Positions 1 to 8,235 of a stretch of 52,216 nt of DNA are shown piece by piece. Under the pieces are notes generated by a model. That model was not told the origin of the DNA and made no database searches. It was given only the letters and a program-made list of their open reading frames with translations. A program made the translations under genes and the position numbers. Numbering within the stretch: the first letter of the stretch is position 1; the number at the start of each line of letters is the position of its first letter. The stretch is from contig JAUXRG010000022.1 in the NCBI GenBank assembly GCA_030681795.1, positions 1-52,216 of the forward strand, read 5' to 3'. The DNA comes from Rubrivivax sp. (GTDB taxonomy: Bacteria > Pseudomonadota > Gammaproteobacteria > Burkholderiales > Burkholderiaceae_C).

Positions 1-789
1 GTGGTCGAGAACATCACCGGCGCGGCCGGCGTCATCGGCGCCGACCGGCTGGCCAAGTCGCCACCCGACGGCTACACCATCGGCGGCTTCAACGACAGCG
101 TCATCACGATGGTGCCGAACCTGAACCCGAACACGCCGTTCAACCCGCTGACCGACTTCGCCTACATCTCGCGCGCGGCCATCATCGAGTTCAGCGCCGC
201 GGTGCCCATCGACTCGCCCTACAAGACCATCGCCGACCTGGTGAAGGCCGCGAAGGCCGCGCCCGGCACCATCACCTACGCCTCGGGCGGGAACGGCAGC
301 CCGCAGCACATGGGCGGCGCAATGTTCGCGGCCCACACCGGCATCGAGCTGCGCCACGTGCCCTACCGCGGCGCCAGCCAGGCGGCACTGGACGTGGCCG
401 GCGGCCAGGTCAACGTCACCTTCCAGGGCATCGCGACGGTGGCCTCGCTGGTGAAGGCCGGCAAGCTGCGCCTGATCGGCGTGACGGCCAGCAAGCGCCA
501 CCCCGAGTACCCCACCGTGCCGACCTTCGAGGAAGTGGGCATCGCGCCGGGATTCAACTACAGCACCTGGTTTGCGCTGACGGCGCCCAAGGGCACGCCC
601 AAGGACATCGTCGACCGCCTGAACCGTGAAGTGGTCAAGGCCCTGGCCGACCCGGAGATCAAGGACCGCTTCAACGCCATCGGCCTGGTGCCCGACGGCA
701 ACACGCCCGAGCAGTTGCTGGCGCTGACGCGGAACCAGCTGACGAGCTACGGCAAGGTCATTCGCGACAACAACATCAAGGCCGAGTGA
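1..789 (+). CDS. Bug-family (TctC-like) periplasmic substrate-binding protein, 5' end cut by window
   Basis: The visible 262 residues match the mature part of a tripartite-tricarboxylate-type (Bug) receptor: an opening VVENITGAAG-type segment, the DGYTIGG region, SGGNGSPQHMGG, the HVPYRGASQAALD loop and a C-terminal helical region ending in a stop at 787-789. Family members run about 320-330 residues with a signal peptide. About 60 N-terminal residues therefore lie upstream, and the GTG at base 1 is an internal valine rather than the start. Such receptors bind small carboxylates or other organic acids in the periplasm and are very numerous in Burkholderiales. The ligand cannot be read from sequence, and no membrane subunits are present here, so it may be an orphan receptor. 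Family assignment is firm; specificity is unknown. Confidence 0.9.
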   Translation: MVENITGAAGVIGADRLAKSPPDGYTIGGFNDSVITMVPNLNPNTPFNPLTDFAYISRAAIIEFSAAVPIDSPYKTIADLVKAAKAAPGTITYASGGNGSPQHMGGAMFAAHTGIELRHVPYRGASQAALDVAGGQVNVTFQGIATVASLVKAGKLRLIGVTASKRHPEYPTVPTFEEVGIAPGFNYSTWFALTAPKGTPKDIVDRLNREVVKALADPEIKDRFNAIGLVPDGNTPEQLLALTRNQLTSYGKVIRDNNIKAE

Positions 790-799
790 TGCCCAGGCC

Positions 800-825
800 G
801 GCCGGGCGCGCCAGCCCGCCCGGCC
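800..825 (+). terminator. Candidate hairpin after the Bug receptor gene
   Basis: A perfect 9-bp stem (800-808 pairing with 817-825) with an 8-base loop lies 10 bases after the stop codon. There is no T-run behind it, so it is either a factor-dependent terminator or an mRNA 3'-stabilising hairpin. Confidence 0.35.
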
Positions 826-937
826 GCGCCGACGGCAGCTGCCCCTGAGCCGCCCATGGGATAATCCACTCCCGCGCACGGCCCGAGGTTGACACTTCGG
901 GCCGATTTGTTTTCCCCACAGCCCCTGGATCCACACC

Positions 938-1318
938 ATGCTCCGCTGTGCCATCGCCGCGACCTTGCTGGTCGCCACCGCCCTGCCCGCCAGCGCGCAG
1001 ATACTGCGGCCCTTCACAGCCCAGACCCTGCGCGGCGAGCTCGTCGTCACGCAGCCGCCCGAGGTGCTGCTGAACCGCCAGCCGGCGCGGCTGGCGCCCG
1101 GCGCCCGCATCCGCGGTGCCGACAACCTGCTGCTGATGTCGGGCGCCGTGGCCGGCCAGCGGCTGCTCGTGCACTACACGCTCGACCTCAGCGGCCACCT
1201 GCTCAATGTCTGGGTCCTGACGCCGGACGAACTGGCGCGCCAGCCCTGGCCGACGACGCCGCAGCAGGCCGCTGCGTGGGCCTTCGACCCGTCGTCGCAG
1301 ACCTGGAGCAAGCCATGA
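938..1318 (+). CDS. Small exported protein of unknown function upstream of miaB
   Basis: The 126-residue product has a classical Sec signal peptide ([20 protein letters not shown], cleavage expected before QILRP). A compact mature part of about 105 residues follows, with no cysteine. I do not recognise a characterised family. The central segment ([20 protein letters not shown], then LAPGARIRG and [11 protein letters not shown]) looks like a small beta-rich fold. The stop codon overlaps the miaB ATG (ATGA, 1315-1318), so the two genes are probably translationally coupled. A -10-like GATAAT at 860-865 lies about 70 bases upstream and could start the transcript. Real gene: likely. Function: unknown. 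Confidence 0.75.
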   Translation: MLRCAIAATLLVATALPASAQILRPFTAQTLRGELVVTQPPEVLLNRQPARLAPGARIRGADNLLLMSGAVAGQRLLVHYTLDLSGHLLNVWVLTPDELARQPWPTTPQQAAAWAFDPSSQTWSKP

Positions 1319-2751
1319 AGAAGGTTTTCATCCGCACCTTCGGCTGCCAGATGAACGAGTACGACTCGGACAAGATGGCCGATGTGCTGGGCGCCGCGCA
1401 AGGCTACGAAAAGACCGACGACGTCGAGCAGGCCGACCTCATCCTCTTCAACACCTGCAGCGTGCGCGAGAAGGCGCAGGAGAAGGTGTTCAGCGACCTC
1501 GGCCGCGTCAAGCACCTGAAGAAGAAGGGCGTGCTGATCGGCGTCGGCGGCTGCGTGGCCAGCCAGGAAGGCGCGGCCATCATCGAACGTGCGCCCTACG
1601 TCGACCTCGTCTTCGGCCCGCAGACCCTGCACCGTCTGCCGCAGATGATCGCCGCGCGCAGCGCCGAGCAGCGGCCGCAGGTCGACATCAGCTTCCCCGA
1701 GATCGAGAAGTTCGACCACCTGCCGCCGGCGCGTGTCGACGGCGCCAGCGCCTTCGTCTCGATCATGGAAGGCTGCAGCAAGTACTGCAGCTACTGCGTC
1801 GTGCCCTACACGCGCGGCGAGGAAGTTCACCGGCCGCTGGACGACGTGCTGGCCGAGGTGTCCGGCCTGGCGGCGCAGGGCGTGAAGGAGGTGACGCTGC
1901 TGGGCCAGAACGTCAACGCCTACCGCGGCCGCATGCCGGGCACCGACGACGACGAGGAAGGCAGCGACGAAATCGCCGACTTCGCGCTGCTCATCGAACT
2001 GGTGGCACAGATCCCCGGCATCGAACGCATCCGCTACACCACCAGCCACCCGAACGAATTCACGCAGCGGCTGATCGACGTCTACGCCCGCGTGCCCAAG
2101 CTCGTGAGCCACCTGCACCTGCCGGTGCAGCACGGCAGCGACCGCATCCTGTCGGCGATGAAACGCGGCTACACGGCGATGGAATACAAGAGCACGATCC
2201 GCAAGCTGCGCGCGGTGCGGCCCGACATCAGCCTGTCCAGCGACTTCATCGTCGGCTTCCCCGGCGAGACCGAAGAAGACTTCGACAAGATGATGAAGCT
2301 CATCGAGGACATCGGCTACGACAGCAGCTTCAGCTTCGTCTTCAGCAAGCGCCCGGGCACCCCCGCGGCCTGGTTGGCCGACGACACGCCGCAGGACCTG
2401 AAGCTGCAGCGCCTGCGCCACCTGCAGGCCACGATCGAAGCCAACGTGCGCCGCATCAGCGCCAGCCGCGTCGGCACGGTGCAGCGCATCCTGGTCGAAG
2501 GCCCGTCGCGCAACAGCGGCAAGGCCGACAAGGCCGGCAACGGCGCCAGCGAACTGATGGGCCGCACCGAGTGCAACCGCATCGTCAACTTCGACGGCGG
2601 GCCGAACGCGGCGCGGCTGGTGGGGCAGATGATCGACGTCAGCATCACCGAAGCGCTGCCGCACTCGCTGCGCGGCGTGCCCGTGGTGCACGGCGACGAC
2701 GCGCCCGGCCTCAGCGCCGGCCCGGCCCGAAGCCCCGCCACCACAGCGTGA
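1315..2751 (+). CDS. miaB: tRNA-2-methylthio-N6-dimethylallyladenosine synthase MiaB
   Basis: A radical-SAM methylthiotransferase that adds the 2-methylthio group to i6A37 of tRNAs reading UNN codons. The N-terminal UPF0004 domain carries its three cluster cysteines ([11 protein letters not shown] with Cys11; [16 protein letters not shown]). The radical SAM motif CSKYCSYC lies at residues 154-161, and a C-terminal TRAM domain covers roughly residues 380-450. The 478-residue length is normal. The ATG at 1315 is chosen because [14 protein letters not shown] is the conserved N-terminus; the open frame extends upstream to 889 without homology. The gene overlaps the exported unknown protein by four bases. 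Its 3' end overlaps a convergent small membrane-protein gene by 41 bases. Confidence 0.97.
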   Translation: MKKVFIRTFGCQMNEYDSDKMADVLGAAQGYEKTDDVEQADLILFNTCSVREKAQEKVFSDLGRVKHLKKKGVLIGVGGCVASQEGAAIIERAPYVDLVFGPQTLHRLPQMIAARSAEQRPQVDISFPEIEKFDHLPPARVDGASAFVSIMEGCSKYCSYCVVPYTRGEEVHRPLDDVLAEVSGLAAQGVKEVTLLGQNVNAYRGRMPGTDDDEEGSDEIADFALLIELVAQIPGIERIRYTTSHPNEFTQRLIDVYARVPKLVSHLHLPVQHGSDRILSAMKRGYTAMEYKSTIRKLRAVRPDISLSSDFIVGFPGETEEDFDKMMKLIEDIGYDSSFSFVFSKRPGTPAAWLADDTPQDLKLQRLRHLQATIEANVRRISASRVGTVQRILVEGPSRNSGKADKAGNGASELMGRTECNRIVNFDGGPNAARLVGQMIDVSITEALPHSLRGVPVVHGDDAPGLSAGPARSPATTA

Positions 2752-2992
2752 AGGCGCATGCACACACCATGCCGGCGTACGTGGCCATGCGGCCGTCGCG
2801 GCCGAAGGCCACCAGCCCGACCAGCACCACCGCCGCGCTGGCCAGCGCGGCGGGCCCGGCCAGGCGCTGCCAGGCCACGGCAGCCAGCTCGCGCCGCCAC
2901 AGCAGCTTGGCCATTGCAGCAGCCAGCGCCCCCAGGGCCAGCGGGGGCAGCAGCAGGTTACCCAGGTGCCAGACAGCGTCCAGTGGTCCCAT
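2711..2992 (-). CDS. Small hypothetical membrane protein
   Basis: The 93-residue product is almost entirely hydrophobic. It has two to three predicted membrane spans ([20 protein letters not shown] near residues 13-32; [20 protein letters not shown] near 44-63; [17 protein letters not shown] near 69-85) separated by short Arg-rich turns, ending RGFGPGRR. No characterised family is recognised. It is transcribed convergently to miaB, with a 41-base 3' overlap, and divergently from hemA. The strong membrane character with no internal stop supports a real gene, but a GC-rich shadow frame cannot be fully excluded. Confidence 0.65.
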   Translation of the reverse strand: MGPLDAVWHLGNLLLPPLALGALAAAMAKLLWRRELAAVAWQRLAGPAALASAAVVLVGLVAFGRDGRMATYAGMVCACAFTLWWRGFGPGRR

Positions 2993-3082
2993 CGTCGGTC
3001 CGGTTGGCCGGGTCGGGGCCCGGCTTGATATTGGTCAAGGTCCCTCGGGCCTTCCCGCCCTTAGGGTCGCAGGCCCGAAAAC

Positions 3083-3088
3083 TACAAT
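3083..3088 (+). promoter_or_regulatory. Candidate -10 element of hemA
   Basis: TACAAT ends seven bases before the hemA GTG (3095), so the predicted transcription start falls on or next to the start codon. No convincing -35 was seen. This fits a leaderless transcript. Confidence 0.4.
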
Positions 3089-3094
3089 TCTGAC

Positions 3095-4399
3095 GTGAGC
3101 GTCTTCGCACTCGGCCTGAACCACACCACAGCACCGCTCGATTTGCGCGGCAGGTTGGCGTTTTCGCCCGAGCAGATGGGCCCGGCGCTGCACGGCCTGC
3201 GTGAACGCCTGCAGCGCAGCGTGCCCGAAGCGGCACTGGTCTCCACCTGCAACCGCACCGAGCTCTACGTCGCCGCACCGGCCGACAAGGCCAGCGAACT
3301 GGTGCGCCCGGCCATCGACTGGCTGGCCGAGCAGGGCGGCATCAGTGGCGGGCAGCTGCTGACGCACAGCTACGTGATGGAAGACAAGCTGGCCGCGCGC
3401 CACGCCTTCCGCGTCGCTGCCGGCCTGGACAGCATGGTGCTGGGTGAGCCACAGATCCTGGGCCAGATGAAGCAGGCCGTGCGCCTGGCCGACGAAGCCG
3501 GCACGCTGGGCACCACGCTGCACCAGCTGTTCCAGCGCTCTTTCGCGGTGGCCAAGGAAGTGCGCAGCTCCACCGAGATCGGCGCCCACAGCATCAGCAT
3601 GGCGGCCGCTGCGGTGCGCCTGGCCGCCCAGCTCTTCGAAGACCTGCAGCAGATCAAGGTGCTGTTCGTCGGCGCCGGCGAGATGATCGAACTGGTGGCC
3701 CCCCACGTCGAGGCCAGGAACCCGAAGTCCATCGCGCTGGCCAACCGCACGCTGGAACGTGGCGAACGCCTGGCCTCGCGTTTCGGCGGCGAAGCGCTGC
3801 GCCTGTCGGACATTCCGGTGCGGCTGCACGAGTTCGACGCCGTCATTTCCTGCACCGCCAGCACACTGCCCATCATCGGCCTGGGCGCGGTGGAACGGGC
3901 GCTGAAAGCCCGCCGCCACCGCCCGATGTTCATGGTCGACCTGGCCGTGCCGCGCGACATCGAGCCCGAGGTCGCCGAACTCGACGACGTCTACCTCTAC
4001 ACCGTCGACGACCTCTCGACCCTGGTGCAGACCGCCGGCGAAAAGCGCCAGGCCGCGGTGCAGCAGGCCGAAGCCATCATCGACGCCGGCGTGCAGAGCT
4101 TTGCGCACTGGCTCGACCAACGCGCCGCGGTGCCGCTGATCCAGGCGCTGAACCGCCAGGCCGACGATTGGGGCGCCATCGAGCTGGCGCGCGCCCGCAA
4201 GGCGCTGGGCCGCGGCGAATCGCCCGAGCAGGTGCTGGAAGCACTGGCCCGCGGCCTGACGCACAAGATGCTGCACGGCACACTGGCCGAGCTGCACGCG
4301 GCCGAAGGCGAAGAGCGTTCGAGGCTGGCCGACACCGTGTCGCGCCTGTTCCTGCGCCAGAGCTCGCGCGGCGGCGCTGCCGGCGAATCGGGGCGTTAG
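3095..4399 (+). CDS. hemA: Glutamyl-tRNA reductase HemA
   Basis: Catalyses NADPH-dependent reduction of glutamyl-tRNA to glutamate-1-semialdehyde, the first committed step of C5-pathway tetrapyrrole synthesis. The N-terminus [19 protein letters not shown] is typical. The catalytic cysteine is in STCNRTELY (Cys52), followed by the [11 protein letters not shown] motif, an NADP-binding Rossmann region ([12 protein letters not shown], about residues 188-199) and a C-terminal dimerisation domain. The 434-residue length is normal. The GTG start gives the conserved N-terminus, but no Shine-Dalgarno is visible and a -10-like TACAAT sits immediately upstream. prfA and prmC follow on the same strand, a common betaproteobacterial and enterobacterial arrangement. 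Confidence 0.97.
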   Translation: MSVFALGLNHTTAPLDLRGRLAFSPEQMGPALHGLRERLQRSVPEAALVSTCNRTELYVAAPADKASELVRPAIDWLAEQGGISGGQLLTHSYVMEDKLAARHAFRVAAGLDSMVLGEPQILGQMKQAVRLADEAGTLGTTLHQLFQRSFAVAKEVRSSTEIGAHSISMAAAAVRLAAQLFEDLQQIKVLFVGAGEMIELVAPHVEARNPKSIALANRTLERGERLASRFGGEALRLSDIPVRLHEFDAVISCTASTLPIIGLGAVERALKARRHRPMFMVDLAVPRDIEPEVAELDDVYLYTVDDLSTLVQTAGEKRQAAVQQAEAIIDAGVQSFAHWLDQRAAVPLIQALNRQADDWGAIELARARKALGRGESPEQVLEALARGLTHKMLHGTLAELHAAEGEERSRLADTVSRLFLRQSSRGGAAGESGR

Positions 4400-4400
4400 C

Positions 4401-4470
4401 GCCCTGCACCGGTTTTCGCCGCGCGCCCTGCGCGGTGCCGCTTTCGCCCTGCACCGCCCTGCCCTGCACC
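4401..4470 (+). repeat. Three copies of GCCCTGCACC in the hemA-prfA spacer
   Basis: Identical decamers lie at 4401-4410, 4446-4455 and 4461-4470, immediately before prfA. The spacer has no clear Shine-Dalgarno. This may be simple slippage-type duplication; no function can be assigned. Confidence 0.6.
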
Positions 4471-4477
4471 GCCCTTC

Positions 4478-5563
4478 ATGAATCCCACCCTGCGCGAACA
4501 ATTCGACCGCCTGGCGCTGCGCCTGGCCGAGCTCGACGCCACGCTGGCCGACCCCGCCGCGTCGGCCGACATCAAGCGCTGGCGCGCCTTGTCGCGCGAG
4601 CAGGCCGAGGTGGACGGCATCGTCAACCGCTACCGGCGTTACCTGCAGCGCGAGGCCGACCTGGCCAGCGCGCGTGAGCTGCAGGCCGACCCCGAGATGG
4701 CCGGGATGGCGCAGGAGGAAATTGCCGCCGCCAGCGCCGACATGGAACGCCTGCACGCCGAACTGCAGGCCGCGCTGATCCCGAAGGACCCCGACGACGA
4801 GCGACCAGCCTTCCTGGAGATCCGCGCCGGTGCTGGTGGCGATGAATCGGCACTGTTCGCGGGCGACCTGGCGCGCATGTACCTGCGCTTCTGCGAACGC
4901 CAGGGCTGGCGCACCGAGATCATGAGCCAGAGCGACGCCGAACTCGGCGGCTACAAGGAACTGGTGCTGCGCATCGAGGGCAACAACGCCTACGGCCAGA
5001 TGCGCTTCGAAAGCGGCGGCCACCGCGTGCAGCGCGTGCCGGCCACCGAGAGCCAGGGCCGCATCCACACCAGCGCCTGCACGGTGGCCGTGATGCCCGA
5101 GCCCGACGAGGCCGAGGAGGTGCAGCTCAACCCGGCCGAGCTGCGCATCGACACCTTCCGCGCCAGCGGCGCCGGCGGCCAGCACGTCAACAAGACCGAC
5201 AGCGCCATCCGCATCACCCACCTGCCAACCGGGCTGGTAGCAGAATGCCAGGACGACCGCAGCCAGCACCGCAACAAGGCCAAGGCGATGGCCGTGCTGG
5301 TGGCGCGGTTGCGCGAGAAGGAACGCAGCGAACGCGCGGCCAAGGAAGCGGCCACGCGCAAGGGCCTGATCGGCAGCGGCGACCGCAGCGACCGCATCCG
5401 CACCTACAACTTTCCGCAGGGCCGGCTGACCGACCACCGCATCAACCTGACGCTGTACAAGCTGGGGCAGATCATGGAAGGCGACCTCGGCGACGTGATC
5501 TCGGCGCTGCAGGCCGCGCGCGCCGCCGAACAGCTGGCCCAACTGGAAGCCGGACCGCGCTGA
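4478..5563 (+). CDS. prfA: Peptide chain release factor 1 (UAA/UAG)
   Basis: Class I release factor recognising UAA and UAG. The decoding tripeptide PAT sits at residues 188-190 (within [18 protein letters not shown]), which marks RF1 rather than RF2 (SPF). The universally conserved GGQ that triggers peptidyl-tRNA hydrolysis follows in [14 protein letters not shown], about 46 residues later. The 361-residue length matches E. coli RF1. The start [20 protein letters not shown] is standard, although the upstream spacer lacks a good ribosome binding site. prmC, whose product methylates the GGQ glutamine, begins 31 bases downstream. Confidence 0.98.
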   Translation: MNPTLREQFDRLALRLAELDATLADPAASADIKRWRALSREQAEVDGIVNRYRRYLQREADLASARELQADPEMAGMAQEEIAAASADMERLHAELQAALIPKDPDDERPAFLEIRAGAGGDESALFAGDLARMYLRFCERQGWRTEIMSQSDAELGGYKELVLRIEGNNAYGQMRFESGGHRVQRVPATESQGRIHTSACTVAVMPEPDEAEEVQLNPAELRIDTFRASGAGGQHVNKTDSAIRITHLPTGLVAECQDDRSQHRNKAKAMAVLVARLREKERSERAAKEAATRKGLIGSGDRSDRIRTYNFPQGRLTDHRINLTLYKLGQIMEGDLGDVISALQAARAAEQLAQLEAGPR

Positions 5564-5594
5564 AGAGCGAGCTGACGCCGACGCCCGGGCCCGC

Positions 5595-6416
5595 ATGCGC
5601 ATCACAGACGCCCTGAGCACCGCCCGCGCCCTGGGCGTGGCGCGGCTGGACACGCAATGGCTGCTGGAACACCTGCTCGGCCGGCCGCGCAGCTGGCTGC
5701 TGGCCCACGACGACACCGTGCTGACGCCCGCCCAGGCCGCGCAGATGCAAGCGCTGTTGGCGCGCCGCGCGGCCGGTGAGCCGCTGGCCTACCTGGTGGG
5801 CGAACGCGAGTTCCGCGGCCTGACGCTGCAGGTCAGCCCCGCCGTGCTGGTGCCCCGGCCCGAAACCGAACTGCTCGTCGAGTGGGCGCTGGAATGCCTG
5901 CCGGCCGACGCCGGGGTCGACGTCATCGACCTCGGCACCGGCAGCGGCGCCATCGCGCTGGCCTTGCAGCGTGAACGGCCGCTGGCGCGGCTGCACGCCA
6001 GCGACGCCAGCGCCGAGGCGCTGGCCGTGGCGCGCGCCAACGCGCAGCGCCTGGGCCTGGCGGTGCAGTTCGTGCACGGCGACTGGTGGGCGCCGCTGCA
6101 GGGGCGACGCTTTGCGCTGGCGGTGTCGAACCCGCCCTACATCGCCGGCGACGACCCCCACCTGCCGGCGCTGGTGCACGAACCGCGCGCCGCGCTGACG
6201 CCGGAAGGTGACGGGCTGGCGGCGCTGCGCCGCGTCGTCCAGGACGCCCCTGCCCATTTGCTGCCGGGCGCCTGGCTGCTGCTGGAGCATGGCCATGACC
6301 AGGCTGCTGCGGTGCAGGCCCTGCTGCGCGCTGCCGGTTTCGAGACCCCCCAGACGCGCGCCGATCTGGCCGGCCTGCCCCGATGCACCGGGGCGCGTCG
6401 GCCGGCCGCGAAATAG
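5595..6416 (+). CDS. prmC: Release factor glutamine N5-methyltransferase PrmC (HemK)
   Basis: SAM-dependent methyltransferase that modifies the glutamine of the GGQ motif in RF1 and RF2. An N-terminal helical substrate-binding domain (to about residue 85, with the conserved EPLAYLVGEREF) precedes the Rossmann methyltransferase core. That core has the SAM-binding VIDLGTGSGAIALAL and the catalytic NPPY at residues 179-182. VPRPETELLVEW is also characteristic. The 273-residue length is normal. It lies directly after prfA, its substrate's gene, which supports a single transcription unit. Confidence 0.97.
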   Translation: MRITDALSTARALGVARLDTQWLLEHLLGRPRSWLLAHDDTVLTPAQAAQMQALLARRAAGEPLAYLVGEREFRGLTLQVSPAVLVPRPETELLVEWALECLPADAGVDVIDLGTGSGAIALALQRERPLARLHASDASAEALAVARANAQRLGLAVQFVHGDWWAPLQGRRFALAVSNPPYIAGDDPHLPALVHEPRAALTPEGDGLAALRRVVQDAPAHLLPGAWLLLEHGHDQAAAVQALLRAAGFETPQTRADLAGLPRCTGARRPAAK

Positions 6417-6530
6417 TGCCGCGGTGGGCCGCACCTGACCAACGGTTACCGGGTCCCGCCACAGCGCGGGCGAGGCACGACGCCGCCTCCCGGCGCATGA
6501 TGAGTTTCAGCTTTTCGACGGGAGTCTGCG

Positions 6531-7127
6531 ATGAACGTCCGCAAGATGGGCTTGAGTCTGAATCTGCTGGGCGCCCTGTCGGTGGCCAGCGCCGCGCAGG
6601 GCCTGGCACCGCCCGCCGCCGAAACCTTGTGGCCCCACTGGCAGGCCCGCATCACCCTGGTCACCGCCAACAGCAACCCGCTGGCGCTGGCCCCACTTTC
6701 GAGCAGCGGCCAGGCGCCGAGGGGCCTGCGTGGCGCGGCGCTGCTCGGTGACTACATCTTCGCGACGCCGGCCTACGGCCAGTTCCGCGCCAGCGGCGGC
6801 GTCGTCAGCGGGCCGCTGGTCGGCTTGCCGCTGGCCACCGCGACCGCCGGTACGCGGCTGGGCGTGTCGGTGCTGGGCAGTGCAGGCATGGCCTGGGCAC
6901 CCGGAGCCGAAACGCCAACGACGCTGCCCTACCTGGGCCTGGGTTTCAGCGGCGCGACCGGGCTCGGCGGCCTGGCGCTCACCGCCGACCTGGGCGTCGT
7001 GGCCGAACGGCCCGAAGCCGCGGCCGGCGTCGGGCGGGCCCTCTTCGGCAACCAGGGCGTGGAACGTGCGCTGCGCGAAATGCGCCTGTCGCCGGTGCTG
7101 CAGCTGGGCATGCGCTACACCTTCTAG
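6531..7127 (+). CDS. Probable secreted/outer-membrane beta-barrel-like protein, unknown function
   Basis: The 198-residue product has a signal-like N-terminus (basic MNVRKMG, hydrophobic LSLNLLGALSVASAAQG). The body is rich in Gly, Ala, Thr and Leu with alternating short strands (YGQFRASGGVVSGPLVG, TLPYLGLGFSGATGLGG, LALTADLGVVAE). It ends LQLGMRYTF, and a C-terminal aromatic residue preceded by alternating hydrophobics is the BAM signal of outer-membrane barrels. A good Shine-Dalgarno (GGGAG) precedes the ATG. No named family is recognised, though small 'hypothetical' barrels are common next to grxD in related genomes. The barrel call is an inference from composition and the C-terminus. Confidence 0.7.
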   Translation: MNVRKMGLSLNLLGALSVASAAQGLAPPAAETLWPHWQARITLVTANSNPLALAPLSSSGQAPRGLRGAALLGDYIFATPAYGQFRASGGVVSGPLVGLPLATATAGTRLGVSVLGSAGMAWAPGAETPTTLPYLGLGFSGATGLGGLALTADLGVVAERPEAAAGVGRALFGNQGVERALREMRLSPVLQLGMRYTF

Positions 7128-7214
7128 CCCTGCCGTCAGGTAGCCCTGGGCGGGCATCGCCACGCTGCCATGCCGCATACTCCCGGCTGCCCAAATTTCC
7201 TGAGGACATGTCAC

Positions 7215-7526
7215 ATGAGCGACGTGCAGCAACGCATCGATGAGCTGGTCAAGAGCAACCGCGTGGTGCTCTTCATGAAAGGCACTTCGCAGTTCCCGAT
7301 GTGCGGCTTTTCGGGCCGCGCCATCCAGGTGCTGAAGGCCGCCGGCGCCGACGACCTGAAAACCTTCAACGTGCTCGAAGATGAAGAAGTGCGCCAGGGC
7401 ATCAAGGACTACGCGCAGTGGCCCACCATCCCGCAGCTCTACGTCAAGGGCGAGTTCGTCGGCGGCTCGGACATCATGATGGAGATGTACCAGTCGGGCG
7501 AGTTGCAGCAACTGCTCGCGAAATAG
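7215..7526 (+). CDS. grxD: Monothiol glutaredoxin GrxD (CGFS type)
   Basis: Monothiol glutaredoxin that binds and delivers [2Fe-2S] clusters and works with glutathione. The signature CGFS starts at Cys30 (FPMCGFSG). The glutathione- and cluster-binding WPTIPQLYVKGEFVGGSDI region follows. The 103-residue length is standard. The ATG at 7215 is chosen because MSDVQQRIDELVKSN is the family N-terminus and TGAGGA lies 8 bases upstream; an in-frame ATG at 7170 only adds unrelated residues. The gene is followed by a palindromic repeat and a convergent gene. Confidence 0.97.
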   Translation: MSDVQQRIDELVKSNRVVLFMKGTSQFPMCGFSGRAIQVLKAAGADDLKTFNVLEDEEVRQGIKDYAQWPTIPQLYVKGEFVGGSDIMMEMYQSGELQQLLAK

Positions 7527-7611
7527 GGCCCCCAGGCTCGCTGCGTTCGCTACCCCCCGGGGGGGCTCTTGCAGCGGACCGGCGAAGCCGGTTCCGCGCA
7601 AGGCCTCGGTC
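7527..7611 (+). repeat. Palindromic GC-rich intergenic repeat, copy 1
   Basis: The element begins GGCCCCCAGGCTCGCTGCG directly after the grxD stop. It contains a C-run/G-run palindrome (about 7553-7566) and a hairpin with arms ACCGGC (7578-7583) and GCCGGT (7587-7592). Related sequence recurs between livH and livM (48405-48563, inverted) and inside uvrA (36597-36665). It separates two convergent genes and may act as a bidirectional terminator. Confidence 0.8.
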
Positions 7612-7620
7612 GGCTGAGGC

Positions 7621-8235
7621 TCAAGTGCCCGGGGTAACCTGCCATTGACGGCGCGCGCCGAACACCAGGTTCGGGTACTCGGCGCGGCCACGGCTGCCGT
7701 TGTAGCGGCCCAGCGCCAGGAACATGTCGCCACGCTCGCGTTGCAGGTAGTGGCGCAGGATGGTGCAGCCGAAGCGCAGATTGGTCTGCAGGTGGAAAAG
7801 GCGGCGCGGGTCGCCGTCACCGATGACGCGCGCCCAGAAGGGCATCACCTGCATGTAGCCGCGTGCCCCGGCGCTGCTGATGGCGTACTTGCGGAAGCCG
7901 CTCTCCACCTGCACCAGGCCCAGGACCAGCGAGGTCTCGAGGCCGGCGCGGCGGCTTTCGTACCAGAGCGCCTCGAGGAACTCGACCCGCGTGTGGTGCT
8001 CGGCCTTGCGCCGCTTGAGCTTCTCGCTCGCCGCGCCCAGCCAGCGCAGGTAAGCCAGGCGCGTCTCCACCGTGTCGAAACGCGGCTTGGGTGGCGCGGC
8101 ATCGGCCACCGACGCCGCCAGTGCGGTGCGCACCGCGTCGGCCAGCGGTTCCTCCACCTGCGCACCGGCCAGCGCGCGCGACGGCAACCACAGCGCGGGA
8201 GCGCCCAGCAGCAGCGCGCGGCGCGCCAGCGTCAT
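7621..8235 (-). CDS. Soluble-lytic-transglycosylase-like (SLT domain) exported protein
   Basis: Periplasmic muramidase-type enzyme that cleaves peptidoglycan glycan strands. The 204-residue product starts with a Tat/Sec-like leader ([23 protein letters not shown]). The SLT fold shows catalytic Glu111 in [11 protein letters not shown], then [13 protein letters not shown] and [10 protein letters not shown], the expected ES-GLMQ-YN pattern with Y instead of L in the second motif. The ATG at 8235 overlaps the proS stop (ATGA), indicating coupling to proS; the frame upstream of it is antisense-type sequence inside proS. Which lytic transglycosylase subgroup it belongs to is not certain. Confidence 0.9.
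   Translation of the reverse strand: MTLARRALLLGAPALWLPSRALAGAQVEEPLADAVRTALAASVADAAPPKPRFDTVETRLAYLRWLGAASEKLKRRKAEHHTRVEFLEALWYESRRAGLETSLVLGLVQVESGFRKYAISSAGARGYMQVMPFWARVIGDGDPRRLFHLQTNLRFGCTILRHYLQRERGDMFLALGRYNGSRGRAEYPNLVFGARRQWQVTPGT

Noticed and set aside
889..1314. N-terminal extension of miaB
   Set aside because: The frame is open upstream, but MiaB similarity starts exactly at the ATG at 1315 and the region codes for the exported protein in another frame.
3035..5716. A long leftward open frame covering hemA and prfA
   Set aside because: Antisense shadow in GC-rich DNA; the rightward strand carries intact, motif-complete hemA and prfA.
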